This document shows, piece by piece, positions 11,680 through 22,818 of a DNA stretch of 64,000 bases. The stretch's first letter is position 1; each line of letters opens with the position of its first letter. The translations under genes and the position numbers were made by a program. The stretch spans positions 8,841,187-8,905,186 of the forward strand of contig NC_088206.1 of NCBI RefSeq assembly GCF_037126465.1, written 5' to 3'. Source of the stretch: Ornithodoros turicata (Eukaryota; Arthropoda; Arachnida; Ixodida; Argasidae). The notes under the pieces were generated by a model. That model had not been told where the DNA came from and did not search any database. It worked only from the letters and a program-made list of their open reading frames with translations.

Positions 11680-13730
11680 TTCCTCGGTCGGAGTGTGGTT
11701 CCAGTGGTGATCTAGGTATTCGTGTAATGAATGCCCCCGAATTTTAATAAGGGGGTGAACTGCAAAACATGTTGGACTCTTTTGCCATGAGTGGATAGGA
11801 TTGTCTAACTTGAGCTAGTCTTGCTTTGTTCTGGAGATAGTTTTCTCCCCGTTTTTTGTTCTGTAAACTAAAGCTACCTTGTCACAGTTGATTTTAAGTG
11901 TTCCAATTGGAGGCTGCATGAGCCCCTTTGCTGTAATGCATTGTGTGCTCACATACAGCGTTTGACCACTTGTGATTTGTGTTGTAGGTGTCCCTTCCTG
12001 CACAAACTATTACATAAGGATAGCCTGTCATAATGCATTATGTATGATAAGCATATTGCTCTTGTACCTTGTAACACGTCTGGTAGTGTTGACAGCTTGT
12101 AACCATTTTCGGGGGCTTGCCATTGGTATATAATATACGCATACACATATGAAAGGGATATCTATCACAATGGTTGCCAACTGTTATTTATTCTTTTTTC
12201 TGAATTGGGGGAATTTTGGATAACCCTTTTGGGGCTTGTCCTTTCTGCTTATTTTAGCTTGCAGCACAGTATTGTTATTCGAGCTTCGAGACGGGGGAAT
12301 GCAAAAGCTGGGCTTGTTCTTGTACGCCTATTACGGAATGATATGAGAGAGTGCGGAATCTTTGTTGTACATAGTAGGGGTGTTGTCTTTGCCTTTCCTC
12401 CTCCTCCACTGGTGTCCTGTGTCCCTGGCCCTGCCATGTACAAATGGCAAGTGCCAACATACTGGGCTTGGAGACAGAAAAGCCATGCAGGTCAGGCGGC
12501 ATGCAGGGCCATGCATTACACCGGGAGTGCCAACACTTTTGCAAAAAAGCTACAGACTGGATGACACCTGCAAGCCGCTGGGCACCTTGCAATTGAGACT
12601 GGGTGGGCAGACGGTTACGGACCACCATGGACCTGTCTGTCCCCCTCTGACTCATACATTGTAGGCCGTGCTGTTGTGCGTTGTCCCCCATTCGTTATCG
12701 TAAAAAAAAGTTAGTCTCACGTAGCAGCTGATGTTCCCTGCAGATTTAGTGTTGTCCTGGGAACACTCTGTTGTCTGAGCTCCTTCAAATTTGTTGCAGA
12801 AGGACACATTGCCTTTGTCTTAACCTGTGTTAACGTGTGTTTCAAAGGTTCGCATTGGGAGTTTTTTTTTTTTTCCCTCACCTGTCTGCCGTAGCTTTTT
12901 CCTCAGGGAAAGATTTCTTTGTTGTTGGAGTTCCTAAGCTACCTGATGGCATGTGTGTGTTTGTGTGTGTCTGCATTTCAGTGGGCTTGTCACTGTATAT
13001 TACCCATGGCATTTTTGTGTGCTGCTTTTTTTTTCTCTTATTCAAAGGGCCTTCTTGTTTGCACAGTTTGTATAGAAAGTTTACACACATGTGTTGTAGG
13101 GCACATTTCTTTTGTTTTGCTCAAAGTTTCTGAGCTCAAGGTTTCAGTTTGGTCTGTGATGTGTGCTTGGATGAAGCATGGAATAGCGGAACTTTGTTTT
13201 AAGGGTTGCTTGAGCATTCAAGTGCTGTAGATTTGAAGAGGAACTTGTTAGTGTGTATATATGTGTCTGTACAGCATTGTGAGGTCTGATTTGAATTCCT
13301 CTCTCCATCCAGCATATGTCCCTGAACTTCCCTCACATGTCATTGGTCTTGAAGTACATTATACATGGTCTTCCTCGAAGATTTAGGTGGAAGGCTGTTT
13401 CTTTTCGAAGAGCTCTATCCTAATGCTGTGCCTTAGTAAAATTAGTCTATATAAGAAAAGTTCATCTGCATATACATATAAACACATTATATATATTCTC
13501 TTCCCACATGTGTAATTTACTCCATGCTGATCATCATCATAGCATAATAGAGCTTTAATACTGAATTTAGATAAGAGATTGTATAAAAATGATTTAGGAC
13601 TTTTCTTACATTGGTGTGTCAAGTGTTGCACTCAAATAGTTGGATGATAAGCATGCAGTTGTGCACAATGAATTTGTACTTGATGGTAAAACAGAAAAAA
13701 ATGCAGTTAAACAGTTGCAATTAAAGCTTT
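11680..13730 (+). other. Myc: Probable Myc 3' untranslated region, copy A
   Basis: There is no coding potential downstream of the Myc stop. Most of the stretch is closely matched by sequence after the second terminal exon, apart from about 12140-13020, which copy B lacks. A possible polyadenylation signal ATTAAA lies at 13720-13725, with its counterpart at 18515-18520 in copy B. A second ATTAAA is near 13862. The 3' end of the transcript is not certain. Confidence 0.45.
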
Positions 13731-13897
13731 TTGTTCAGTCCTGAACATTTGTGTTCTGTTGACTTCCTGCTACGCCATACATTGAAAGTACTCTCGCAGA
13801 GTACAACAAAGCATTTTTCCTCGCTGCTCTGGCATGCAGTACAGTGCAATGAACGAAGTCCATTAAAGTTTCATAACATCTTTAAAAGCGTGTCTTA

Positions 13898-14098
13898 GGC
13901 CCGGTTTCACCATCGCTGGTTAACTTTGAACTAAGATTAACGGTTAAAGTTAACACCCAATTCTTTTTTTACAAACTTAAGTTGGTGACGTGATGAATGT
14001 TTTGGTGACAACTCCCTTTAATGAAGCAGAGTTAAGTGTCAAGCTCAGGGTCGGTTGATCTCGGTTCAAATGTTAATCAGCATTGATGAAATCGGGCC
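13898..14098. mobile_element. 201-bp MITE with TTA target duplication, copy A
   Basis: The ends are GGCCCGGTTTCACC on the left and its near inverse TGAAATCGGGCC on the right. The inverted similarity runs inward for some 40 bp. The element is flanked by TTA at 13895-13897 and 14099-14101. A three-base TTA duplication fits PIF/Harbinger-type transposition. There is no coding capacity. The same element sits at the same place in duplication copy B, so it inserted before the duplication. Confidence 0.7.
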
Positions 14099-14120
14099 TT
14101 AATCATTCATGCAGCAGGTG

Positions 14121-15351
14121 CGAGGGTCATTTAGAAAGTCCTCACTCAGAAGAGCCATAGCTGAACATTTTTGTTAGCACACTACCACTTCTTATAAGAA
14201 TCGGAAAAACTAATACAGATTTGTTTTAATTTGTGCGCAGGTGAGGCCCATACAAAGGCGAAGGGTAGTGCAGTAAATCTAAAAATGGACAAAACAGAGG
14301 CCCGAGCAGGCATAGAGTATTTGCAAAAGAAAGGTACGGCACCCAAGGGAATCCATGAGGACATGGTACAGACAATTGCTGAAGACTCCCCTTCCTCTGC
14401 AACTGTGAAGAAGTGGGCTGCTGCATTCAAGAGGGCCAGGGTCAGGTCGTCCAAGAACCTCAACCACCGATGATCAAGTTGATGCCACTCACTGTATGGT
14501 TTTGGATGACGGACGTCTTACTGCGGCAGGAGATAGCTAAGTCCATGGGCGTTAGTTCTGGTTCAGTTCACACTGTTTTAACTGAGACCCTGGGGATGAG
14601 CAAAGCTGTCTGCAAGGTGGGTCTCAAGAATGCTGATGCCAGAGCAGAAGCTGCAAGGGGTTGACATTTCCAGGACACTTCCAGGCTGACCCTGAGAATT
14701 TCCACCGCAGGTGAAACCTGAGTTCATCACTTCGAAGCTGAATCAAAGATCGAAAGCAAACGGTGGAAACACCCTGGTTCTCCACGCCCGAAGAAGTTCA
14801 AGCGGGCAGCGTCTGTTGACAAGGTCGTGGCTTTTTTTGGGAGGCTGAAGGTCTGAGTCATGATAGACTACCTGGAAAAGGGAAAAACTATTAACGGACA
14901 GTACTATGCATCAGAATTAACACGTCTGAAGGAAGCAATCAAGTCGAATCGCAGATGGAAGCTGAGGGCAGGTGTGTTCTCGCTCCAGGACAACAAGCCC
15001 GTTCACTCGGCTGTGGTTGCAGTAGCTGAAGCAGCTAACTGTGGCTTTGAATTGCTACCCCATCCCTCTTACTCACCAGACTTGGCTCCATCAGACTTCT
15101 GCCTATTTCCTAAACTCAAATCCCGCCTACGTGGTCGCCATTTTGGAAACAATAATGAGGTCATATGTGCTGTGGAGGAGTTTTTTGGAGGACCAGGACA
15201 CCACCTTTTTCCGTGACAGGATTGAAGTGCTTGAGCGTCGTTGGAGCAAGTGCATTGATGTCAAGGGGGACTATATAGAAAAATTGTGAAAAACTGTCAT
15301 GTTTCTGCAACTGCTTCTGGATGAGGCTTAGAACTTTTTGAACGACCCTCG
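14121..15351 (+). mobile_element. mariner transposon, 1231 bp, degraded transposase
   Basis: The terminal inverted repeats are CGAGGGTCATTTAGAAAGT and, reading inward from the right end, CGAGGGTCGTTCAAAAAGT. The right end is followed by the expected TA and the left is preceded by TG, a probable mutated TA. The transposase is recognisable in pieces: an N-terminal helix-turn-helix part (about 14285-14470), a second block in another frame (about 14470-14660), and the C-terminal catalytic part (14860-15289) with DNKPVHS and SPDLAPSDF, typical of mariner D,D34D enzymes. The first catalytic Asp codon is GGT (Gly) at 14710-14712, a TGA follows at 14719-14721, and frameshifts separate the blocks. It is a dead copy. 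It interrupts a site that is intact in duplication copy B. Confidence 0.92.
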
Positions 15352-15819
15352 TACACATGTCTAGCCACTAATGGTTGCAAAGACATGGTTCGAAATATAT
15401 GTTCACTCCAAACACTGCTAGTTCATTATCCGTGGCTACATGGTGTGCCCTGCTTTTGAGTGCCCAGTGGTGTTGCTGCAGTGCAGGCCTGGTTGAAATG
15501 TGACGTAAGACAGCGTGTTTCACATGCCAGTGTTCTTGCTATAGTAACACAACCCTGAATTTGATCTTAGAGAGAGTCAGAAAGCCAACAATATTGCAAC
15601 GTTTCGTGCACATACAAAGGTACAGATCTGTACAGTGCTGGACAAAAGTTCATGGAACACGCTCCTAACGTATAACCAAACGTTTTGTCTTCTTCTTTTT
15701 CTCTTTTTTTCCCCTCTTTCTTTCTTTTTTTCTCTTTCTTTTCTTTTTCTCTTTCTTTTCTCTCTTTTTTTTTATTTGCAGATTGAGGTGGGTCTATATT
15801 GGGCATATTTTTTGTGCAG

Positions 15820-16436
15820 ATGACGACGATGACGAGGAGGAACATGAAGAAAAATATATGGTGACGGTGGCCGGAGAACGCCAGCAGCAGCAGCACTACG
15901 GTCAGCCGAGGACGATTCGAACACCTCTCCGCGGATCACGGCCTCGTGCTCCGTCCCCCTCACCCAGGATGACCTCTAGCGGTCGCGTGATCAACCCGAC
16001 AATAAAGCGCGAAAATGTCGAGCCCACGGTTCGTCGGAAACGAACGACGACTGTCGGCAGCAAGAGACGTCGGGCGAGACGCGTCGAAGCGGTCCCGGAA
16101 ACACCACGACCTCGCCTCGCCCCCATAAGAACGCGCTGTCGGTACAGCTCGGACTCCGAGGATTTTGGGCGAAGGCGGGAACACAACAAGACGGAGCGCA
16201 AGCGCAGGGACGGTCTCAGCTCGGCGTTTCAGCAGCTGAGAGCCATCGTCCCGGCGCTGCAAGAGAACCCCAGGGCCGCTAAGGTAGCTATCCTCTCGCA
16301 AGCTGCCGCTCACGCGCGGCAGCTCACAGCGCAGCACGGACAGATCGAAATAACTCTCAGACACGAGCTGCAGCGGCAGCGTATGCTTCAGAAGAGGCTG
16401 GCAGAGGTGAAACGTCAGTTTCGTGTTAGGTCGTAG
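15820..16436 (+). CDS. Myc terminal exon B: duplicated acidic/bHLH-zipper exon, open and splice-competent
   Basis: This copy of the Myc terminal exon keeps the acceptor (TTTTTTGTGCAG ending 15819), the phase-1 start and an uninterrupted frame to TAG at 16434-16436. Spliced to exon 7606-8413 it would give a 474-aa Myc. Basic-region residues for E-box reading are kept (REHNKTERKRR), as are both helices and the zipper. Changes: IDVVTV becomes KYMVTV; an 11-residue deletion removes HVVVPPPKKAR, including the candidate nuclear localisation cluster; the loop ENSKAPK becomes ENPRAAK; and there are several helix substitutions (D to G, R to S, E to A). In the bHLH-zipper, replacement changes outnumber silent ones by my hand count, which argues for weak constraint. 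It could be an alternative last exon, a dominant-acting variant or a decaying copy. Confidence 0.5.
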
Positions 16437-16908
16437 TTCCTCGGGAGTGTGTCGTTCCAGTGGTGATCTAGGTATTCGTGTAATGAATGCCCCCGAATTT
16501 TAATAAGGGGGTGAACTGCAACACATGTTGGACTCTTTGCCATGAGTGGATAGGATTGGGTCTAACTTGAGTCTTGCTTTGTTCTGGAGATAGTTTCCTG
16601 CCTGTTTTTTTTTGTTTCTTTTTTGTTGTTGTGTGTAAACCAAAGCTACCTTGTCTCAGTTTATTTTAAGCGTTTCATTTGGAGGCTGCATCAGCCCTTT
16701 GCCTGTAATACATTGTGTCCTCAGATGCGTGTCAGCGTTTAACCACTTGTGATTTGTGTTGTAGATGTCCCTCCCTGCACAAGCTATTACATAACGTTAG
16801 CCTGTCATAATGCATTATGTATGATAAGCATATTGCTCTTGTGCCTTATAACGTGTCTGGAAGTGTTGACAGCTTGTAACCATTTTGGGGGCTTGCCATT
16901 GGTATATA

Positions 16909-17805
16909 GAGGGTGTCCCAGCTAAATACGAACATATTTTTTAATAACGTATTTATCACTTTTTCCGAGATGAAATCAATTACAATATAGCATATGCTGA
17001 AGGGCTCCCCTTAGGAGGGCATTAGCGAACTCCTAAGGCAATGTCTTAATTAACTTTCATTAACTAACTTTTTAATTATAAAAGCTACGAAGTTGTCCCA
17101 ACGAGAACATCTGGTCCCTTCGGTCACCTGATACCGGAGCCGTTTTTAGAACAAAAATCCGTTCGATAGATCGTCCGCAAAAAATTCGTGAAGGAACACC
17201 TTTTTTTCTTTTTTTTCATTGTGCATCTTAGGTGAGGCATCTTCCCTTCACCCCCAATGTGAGAAGGTGAAAGAGCACACTATCGCCTCTTGCGTCATGG
17301 AAAAAGATTAAAAGAAAACAGAAAATGCAACTCAAGATAAAGGCAGTTCCGATAGAGTCACCCGATACATTAGTTTTTGTTTTGTTTCCGCAAGTTAAAG
17401 CTCATCTTCGACGCATGAGGCGGCACAGTTCTCCTTCACCCTCTTAGATTGAGGGTGAAGGAAAGACGCGTCTCCGAAGATGCGCAATGAACAAAATAAA
17501 GAAAAAAAAAGGGCGTTGCTTCACGAATTTTTTGCGGACTCTAGCGAGCGGACTTTTGTTCTGCAAACGGTTCCGGTATCAGGTGACCGAAGGTACCAGA
17601 TGTTCTCATTGGGACAACTTCGTAGCTTTTATAATTAAAAACTTAATTATTGAAAGTCAATTAAGACATTGCCTTAGGAGTTTACTAATGCCCTCCTAAG
17701 GAGTGTCCTTCAGCATATGCTATATTGCAATTAATTTCATCTCGGAAAAAGTGATATATATATATTTTTTTAAAGAATATGTTCGCATTTAGCTGGGACA
17801 CCCTG
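16909..17805. mobile_element. 897-bp foldback element, full length
   Basis: Long terminal inverted repeats of roughly 300 bp or more start GAGGGTGTCCCAGCTAAATA on the left and end with the inverse of CAGGGTGTCCCAGCTAAATG on the right. It is flanked by TA (16907-16908 and 17806-17807). The centre has a shorter hairpin around TTCACCC...GGGTGAA. There is no transposase. The TA duplication fits a Tc1/mariner-type origin. It is present in duplication copy B only. A partial relative lies at 52762-53420. Confidence 0.8.
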
Positions 17806-18708
17806 TATATGCACCACTTTTTCTCTCGCTCTTATTCAAAGGGCCTTCTTGTTTCCACAGTTTGTATTGGAAGTTTACACATGTATTGTAGGGCACATAT
17901 CTTTTATTTTGCTCAAAGTTTCTGAGCTCAAGGTTTCAGTTTGTCCTGTGATGTTTACTCGAATGAAGCATGGAATAGCGGAGCTTCGTTTTAAAGGTTG
18001 CGTGAGTACTCAAGTGCTGTAGATTTGAAGAGGAACTTGTTAGTGTGTATATATGTGTGTGTACAGCATTGTGAGGTCTGATTTGAATTCCTCTGTCCCT
18101 GAACGTCCTGAACTTCCCTCACATGTCATTAGTCTTGAAGTACATTATACTACATGGTCTTCCTCGAAGATTTAGGGGGAAGGCTGTTTCTTTTCGAAGA
18201 GCTCTATCCTAATGCTGTGCCTTAGTAAAATTAGTCTATATAAGAAAAGTTCATCTGCATATACATATAAACGCATTATATATATTCTCTTCCCACATGT
18301 GTAATTTACTCCATGCTGATCATCATGATGATGTAATAGAGCTTTAATACGGAATTTAGATAAAGAGATTGTATAAAAATGATTTAGGGGCTTTTTCTTA
18401 CATTGGTGTGTCAATTGTTGCACTCAAATAGATGGATGATAAGCATGCAGTTGTGCACAACAAATTTGTACTTGATGGTCAAAAAGAAAAAAAAAATGTA
18501 GTTAAACAGTTGCAATTAAAGCTTTTTGTTCAGTCCTAAACATCTGTGTTCTGTTGTCACTTCCTGCTACGTCATACATTTGAAGGTGTTACGTCTTTGC
18601 ACCAAGTTGTGGTGGATGAATGAGGAAGACTGGTCTTCGTGCATCTAAGCTTGAAATTAGATCCTCTATTTGAAGTTTTACAACAGTCAACAGTAAAACC
18701 GTGTCTTA

Positions 18709-18934
18709 GGCCTGGTTTCACGAATGCTGGTTAAGGTTGAACCAAGATTAAGGGTTGCTAAAACTCACTCAATCCATTTTTGCAAACATTAGTTGGTGAC
18801 GTGATGAATGTTTCAGTGACAATAACTCCCTGTAGCGAAGCAAAAGTTAAGTTAGAAAAAGTAAGAAGCAGAGTTAAGTGCTAAGGGAACGTTGATCTCT
18901 GTTCAAATATTAATCAGAATAGGTGAAACTGGGC
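18709..18934. mobile_element. MITE with TTA target site, copy B
   Basis: This is the counterpart of 13898-14098 inside the duplicated block. The left end (GGCCTGGTTTCACGAATGCT) and the left TTA at 18706-18708 are kept. The right end has decayed (GGTGAAACTGGGCA, then TCA in place of TTA). Its interior has a short extra stretch relative to copy A. Confidence 0.6.
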
Positions 18935-19117
18935 ATCAGTCATTCATGCAGCAGGTAGACATGTCAAGCCATTAATGCGAGCCATGGTGCACAATTGTTG
19001 CAATGCAAATGCAAGCCATTGTGCCCCCAAATGTGCACGTTTCCCACTTGTCCGCCCAGATGCGAAAAGTAGACGCCGATCCTGCTAGCACGCGTTGATG
19101 ACAACATGTTGACGATG

Positions 19118-19371
19118 GCAGAGCGGGACTGCTCGTTGGTGGTAGGTCGTGCTGAAGATTGGGAGGTGGTGGGTTCGAACCCTGCCACCGACTATGCTGT
19201 CTGAGGTTTTTTCTGGGTTTCCCAGCAGGCTTTCCAGACGAATGTCGGCCCATGGTGCATACTAACCCCCCCCCCACCCACCCCACACACACACTTGTTC
19301 CTGCTGTCCATGTGTGTACGCCGCCAATAGCCACAGTTGCTACGCGGCGCTAACACGGGATTTAAAAAAAA
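19118..19371 (+). repeat. tRNA-derived SINE (family 1)
   Basis: The tRNA-like 5' part has a B box GGTTCGAACCC near 19171. It is followed by the family body (CTGTCTGAGGTTTTTTCTGG, GACGAATGTCGGCCC), a C/A-rich tract, and the family 3' end CGGCGCTAACAC with an A tail. It shares this order with copies at 23558-23822, 38257-38341, 52157-52279 and 53557-53857. The A box is degenerate. Confidence 0.75.
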
Positions 19372-19458
19372 GTAAGCTGTTGCCTTGGATTTGGGAACGA
19401 GATATCGTGAATCGGTCGAAGCTTAGTGGGCAACAAAATCAAAATGAGAACACAGTTA

Positions 19459-19675
19459 TACCCTTGTCACGCAATGGGTCTTCAATGATCATTGAAACCA
19501 ATCGTCATTGAAAATGCGCTAGCGCCACCTAGCGTGTAACGAGTCAACCTGTAGGGGAACACTGAATCCAATACTCTTTGGGAAGTTGACACGTTACACG
19601 CTTGGTGTCACTACACACATTTTCAATGGTCATTGGTTTCAATGATCATTGAAGACTGCCCGTGTGACAGGGGTA
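19459..19675. mobile_element. 217-bp MITE with TTA target duplication
   Basis: The ends are TACCCTTGTCAC and the inverse of TACCCCTGTCAC. Inverted similarity continues inward through TCTTCAATGATCATTGAAAC and CATTGAAAATG, about 58 bp per arm. TTA flanks both sides (19456-19458, 19676-19678), a pattern of PIF/Harbinger-type elements. There is no coding capacity. Confidence 0.75.
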
Positions 19676-19746
19676 TTATTTATACAGACTCCCCCCATGT
19701 GTTGCGGTATCCCATCCGTTTCTTTGATGTGCGGCCCCTACAACAG

Positions 19747-19899
19747 CCCAAGCAGCACAATGTACTGAAAGTCGAGTGCAATAGGGGTGGACGGATATGT
19801 GGAAGACCTTGAACGAACTGGTGAAACTAAAGAACAGTGATAAGACACATACCGTCCACCCCTATTGCACTCGACTTTCGGTACATTGTGCTGCTTGGG
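19747..19899. mobile_element. 153-bp palindromic element, copy 1
   Basis: Arms of about 47 bp begin CCCAAGCAGCACAATGTACT and are repeated in inverse at the right end. They enclose about 58 bp (GACCTTGAACGAACTGGTGA...). A copy of identical length lies at 23254-23406. No target duplication could be fixed by eye. Confidence 0.7.
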
Positions 19900-20701
19900 A
19901 GGCGGCATCTTTCAGCTTCAGACACTTGTCGGCGACGATACATAAAAAAAAAGGAAGTTACAACTTTAACATAACCTCAAAACGACCGTATCCCGTGCTT
20001 GCGATTCTAGATAAGCCATTGCGTGGCATGGCACTGTCCTTCAAGCTGATAATAGTAGATCTAACCTTATCGCCACACGCTCTTATCAGCCGCAGCACAC
20101 GGTCCCTTATCCAGTTACGAACTGGGCGACTAAGACGCCCTCTGTTGCCATTAGGTGAGGCCGCGTTGTTCGGGCTGTGTCTAACGGTGCGAGTGTACGG
20201 CTGAACGAGTTTTTTTGACAAAGATGATTCCGCATTTAGCCGAGACGACGCCTGAACGTTTCATCCGTCCACCCGCACGCCCGCCCAAGTGTCTGGAGAC
20301 CACCTACGCAATTGGAGCAGCGATCTTGAGGTCAGACTCACCTGTATGACCATCTGTTCTTGTATCGGTGCCCTCACGCTCTAGAAATGGAAGTGTTTGA
20401 GATGGCCCCACTAAATAAGATACCGCCTTCTCAAAACTACATCAAAGTCGCTAGGTGTGGTCATGTTCACGAACCGCACAGCGGTCTATGTTATTCCGAA
20501 CAACGAACGTTACGCAGTTTTCTTTTCTTTTATTTTTTCTTTCGTTTGTGAGCTTTATCCGCCGCTGAGTGGGTTGAAATAGGTTCTTGATAATCGTTTT
20601 CCGACCTCCATGATCTTAGGCACGTATTTTTTTTTTTTTTTCATTTAGTTCCAGCGTTAAAAAACACAAAATGGTGCCCTTTTTTTTCCCAGTATAACTT
20701 A

Positions 20702-21235
20702 CCGCATTTTCCGGTGTATAACGCGCGCGTTATACAATAAAAAAGTGCTCTGAAGAGGTCCTGCGCGTTATCTAACGGTGCGCGTTATACACGGAAATAT
20801 TTTCCTGCAGAGTTCCTTTTCAGGTCAGTGACGTACAAATTCTAGCCACTTCCAGGTTGTGCTGTGGTTTTCTCCCGTATCTCTTAGGGTCAGTTGACAG
20901 ATCCGGCGAAAGGGATACTGGACTTCATAAACGGTCAATTATCTTGAATTCATTTCAGAAGAATGGCGTGATTGGGAAGGGACGCGAAACGGAAAGCAGA
21001 GAGGACACTCAAGTATACTATGACAGCGACGCTGTTGCATCGGAGTTTAACGGATTTCACTAAATGTGTTTCACATATAGAATATGCATACGTATATGAT
21101 ACACCGCTTTGGTTTATTGTGTACACTGGTGGCAGTACAGAATCGTGTAGCACCATTGCGGTGCGCGTTGTACATCGAACATTTTTCAAATTCGGCCCGT
21201 TTTAAGGGGTGCGCGTTATACACCGGAAAATGCGG
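20702..21235. mobile_element. 534-bp MITE with TA target duplication
   Basis: The terminal inverted repeats CCGCATTTTCCGGTGTATAA and inverse are followed by CGCGC-rich subterminal repeats (GCGCGTTATACA several times near both ends). TA flanks both sides (20700-20701, 21236-21237). The interior has short overlapping frames only. It is non-autonomous; the superfamily is not assigned. Confidence 0.7.
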
Positions 21236-22037
21236 TACTTCAACATATTTCCACATAATTACGGGGAACAGTAACATATAATATATATTTTACTCCAGCA
21301 ACGCGTCCCATTAGTTGCCAGGAAGACCGCATGAGAAGCACAGAAGGGTTGAGGAAAACTGTCTTTCGCAAATGTTGTACTTCTGCTCTGCCAACCGGGT
21401 TCTCTCCAACCACTTAGGCGTCGTATCAAAATTATGGCCGCTATTCTTGTCCTCCGTCACCGTGACCCAATATGTCGACAGGATGTGCCGCAACACCTTT
21501 TACTTGTCTTTGCATGGCATCTTTTCTAAAGACACTGGCAGGTATGGCATGCCCGGAGCCACACACACTTGCTCCACATTCGCGCAATTTATTTTTGCTT
21601 TCTGGGCTGATTAACTTCCTACTTGTAAACCGAGGCAGATAAGTGCAGGCATAGGCGTGGTCCCTGCCGTGTCTCAAAGGTTAGTTGCCTCGTCTACCAC
21701 TACCGTTAGCTGCCCCCTTCTTCGACACTACAGGGCACGGAAAGCGAACTTCGGGTTAACTCCGGGTGACAACTGGTATCGCAGGAATGCTGAGCTTGGC
21801 GTAAGCGCGTACGTGTACGACTTTTGCGTGGACTACTTTGTTCGTATTGTTAACGTTCAAGTTATGAGTGGTTCACAGTGTTGCATTTTCACGCGTTACG
21901 GAAGCGACGGTTGTCATGACAACGAAGTACGGCGAACCAAAAAGCATACGCACCGCAAGAGTTGAACTCGACCGAACTCCATGCGGTACGGGTTACGTGG
22001 GTGTAGGAAAAATCGTCCCCGGAGACAAAGTCCCCGG

Positions 22038-22818
22038 CAGACGTGTACAAAATACTGCGCAAAAGTATTTAAAATAAGATACTAAATACTCTACGTAAAA
22101 AGTATTTAAAATAGAGTACAAAATACTCAAAACTGAAAGTAACTTGAGTAGACTACGAAATACTCTCAGAAGTATTTAAGATACTCTTTAAAGCACTTTA
22201 GTATCAGCAGTAAGTGAAACGCGTATTCTGAACGTGGTCGTACAAGTGAAAGGAATAAACTTAATCTGCCATGCTTAAGCATATCTTTCATTTTCAAGGT
22301 CTTGTGTCAAGTAATGCTTGGTGAACTTTGGTGAACCCAAGCAAACTTTGTTGATATTTTCTGACCCAAAACTTCGTATACCCTCGTGCATGTCAGCTCG
22401 CCCCTTTCAACCTCCGGCGCGTGCTTATTGCTTTGGTGACCAAGGAAATAAATGCCGGGATTCTCTTGCACCTAGTCCCCCTGGCAATATGAATAAGAAC
22501 CGTTTTCTGACGAAGGTGGCTACTGACAACAAGGCTAAGCCTGGGGCCAGCCTATTGTACAGGAGGATAAATGACAAATTCCCGAATTCCCGCGAAAGAA
22601 AAACAGAAGGTTAAGTTCCAGTGAGCTGAAAATCTTGACACAGTGTGCTTAATGAGGAAGGAAAGTATTTTGAGTACTGGATAGCAAATACCGAAAAAGG
22701 TATTTTAAGTACGTTAAAAATACTTGTCGCAAAAAGTATTGAGTAGAGTACCAAAATACCGGAAAAAGTATTTAAAATACTGTATTTTGAGTACGTACTC
22801 AAGATACGTACAAGTCTG
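22038..22818. mobile_element. 781-bp hAT-like element with AGTATTTAAAATACT subterminal repeats
   Basis: The ends are CAGACGTGTAC and the inverse of CAGACTTGTAC. Both flanks hold many copies of an AGTATTT/AAATACT motif in both orientations. The eight flanking bases are GTCCCCGG (22030-22037) and GTCCCTTG (22819-22826), an imperfect 8-bp duplication. No transposase is seen in the interior. It sits within a short tandem array of a GGAAAAAcGTCCCCGGAGA-type unit. Confidence 0.55.

Larger units (their letters stand above)
10946..15378 (+). repeat. Tandem duplication unit, copy A (Myc exon 3 and 3' flank)
   Basis: This stretch begins with the pyrimidine tract before the Myc terminal exon and runs to about 15378. 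It matches 15661-18985 in order: pyrimidine tract and double acceptor, coding exon, 3' flank, a 201-bp MITE, and the sequence ACATGTC-AGCCA-TAATG. The last block is split in copy A by the mariner at 14121-15351 and continuous in copy B (18959-18977). Copy A alone holds 12140-13020 and the mariner. Boundaries are approximate to some tens of bases. Confidence 0.8.
15661..18985 (+). repeat. Tandem duplication unit, copy B
   Basis: This is the second copy of the block that contains the Myc terminal exon. It lies in the same orientation, about 280 bp after the end of copy A. It carries its own insertion (the foldback element 16909-17805, at a TATA that is uninterrupted in copy A near 12127-12132), lacks the counterpart of 12140-13020, and has about 110 bp of unrelated sequence near 18590-18700. 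Homology ends close to 18985. Confidence 0.8.
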
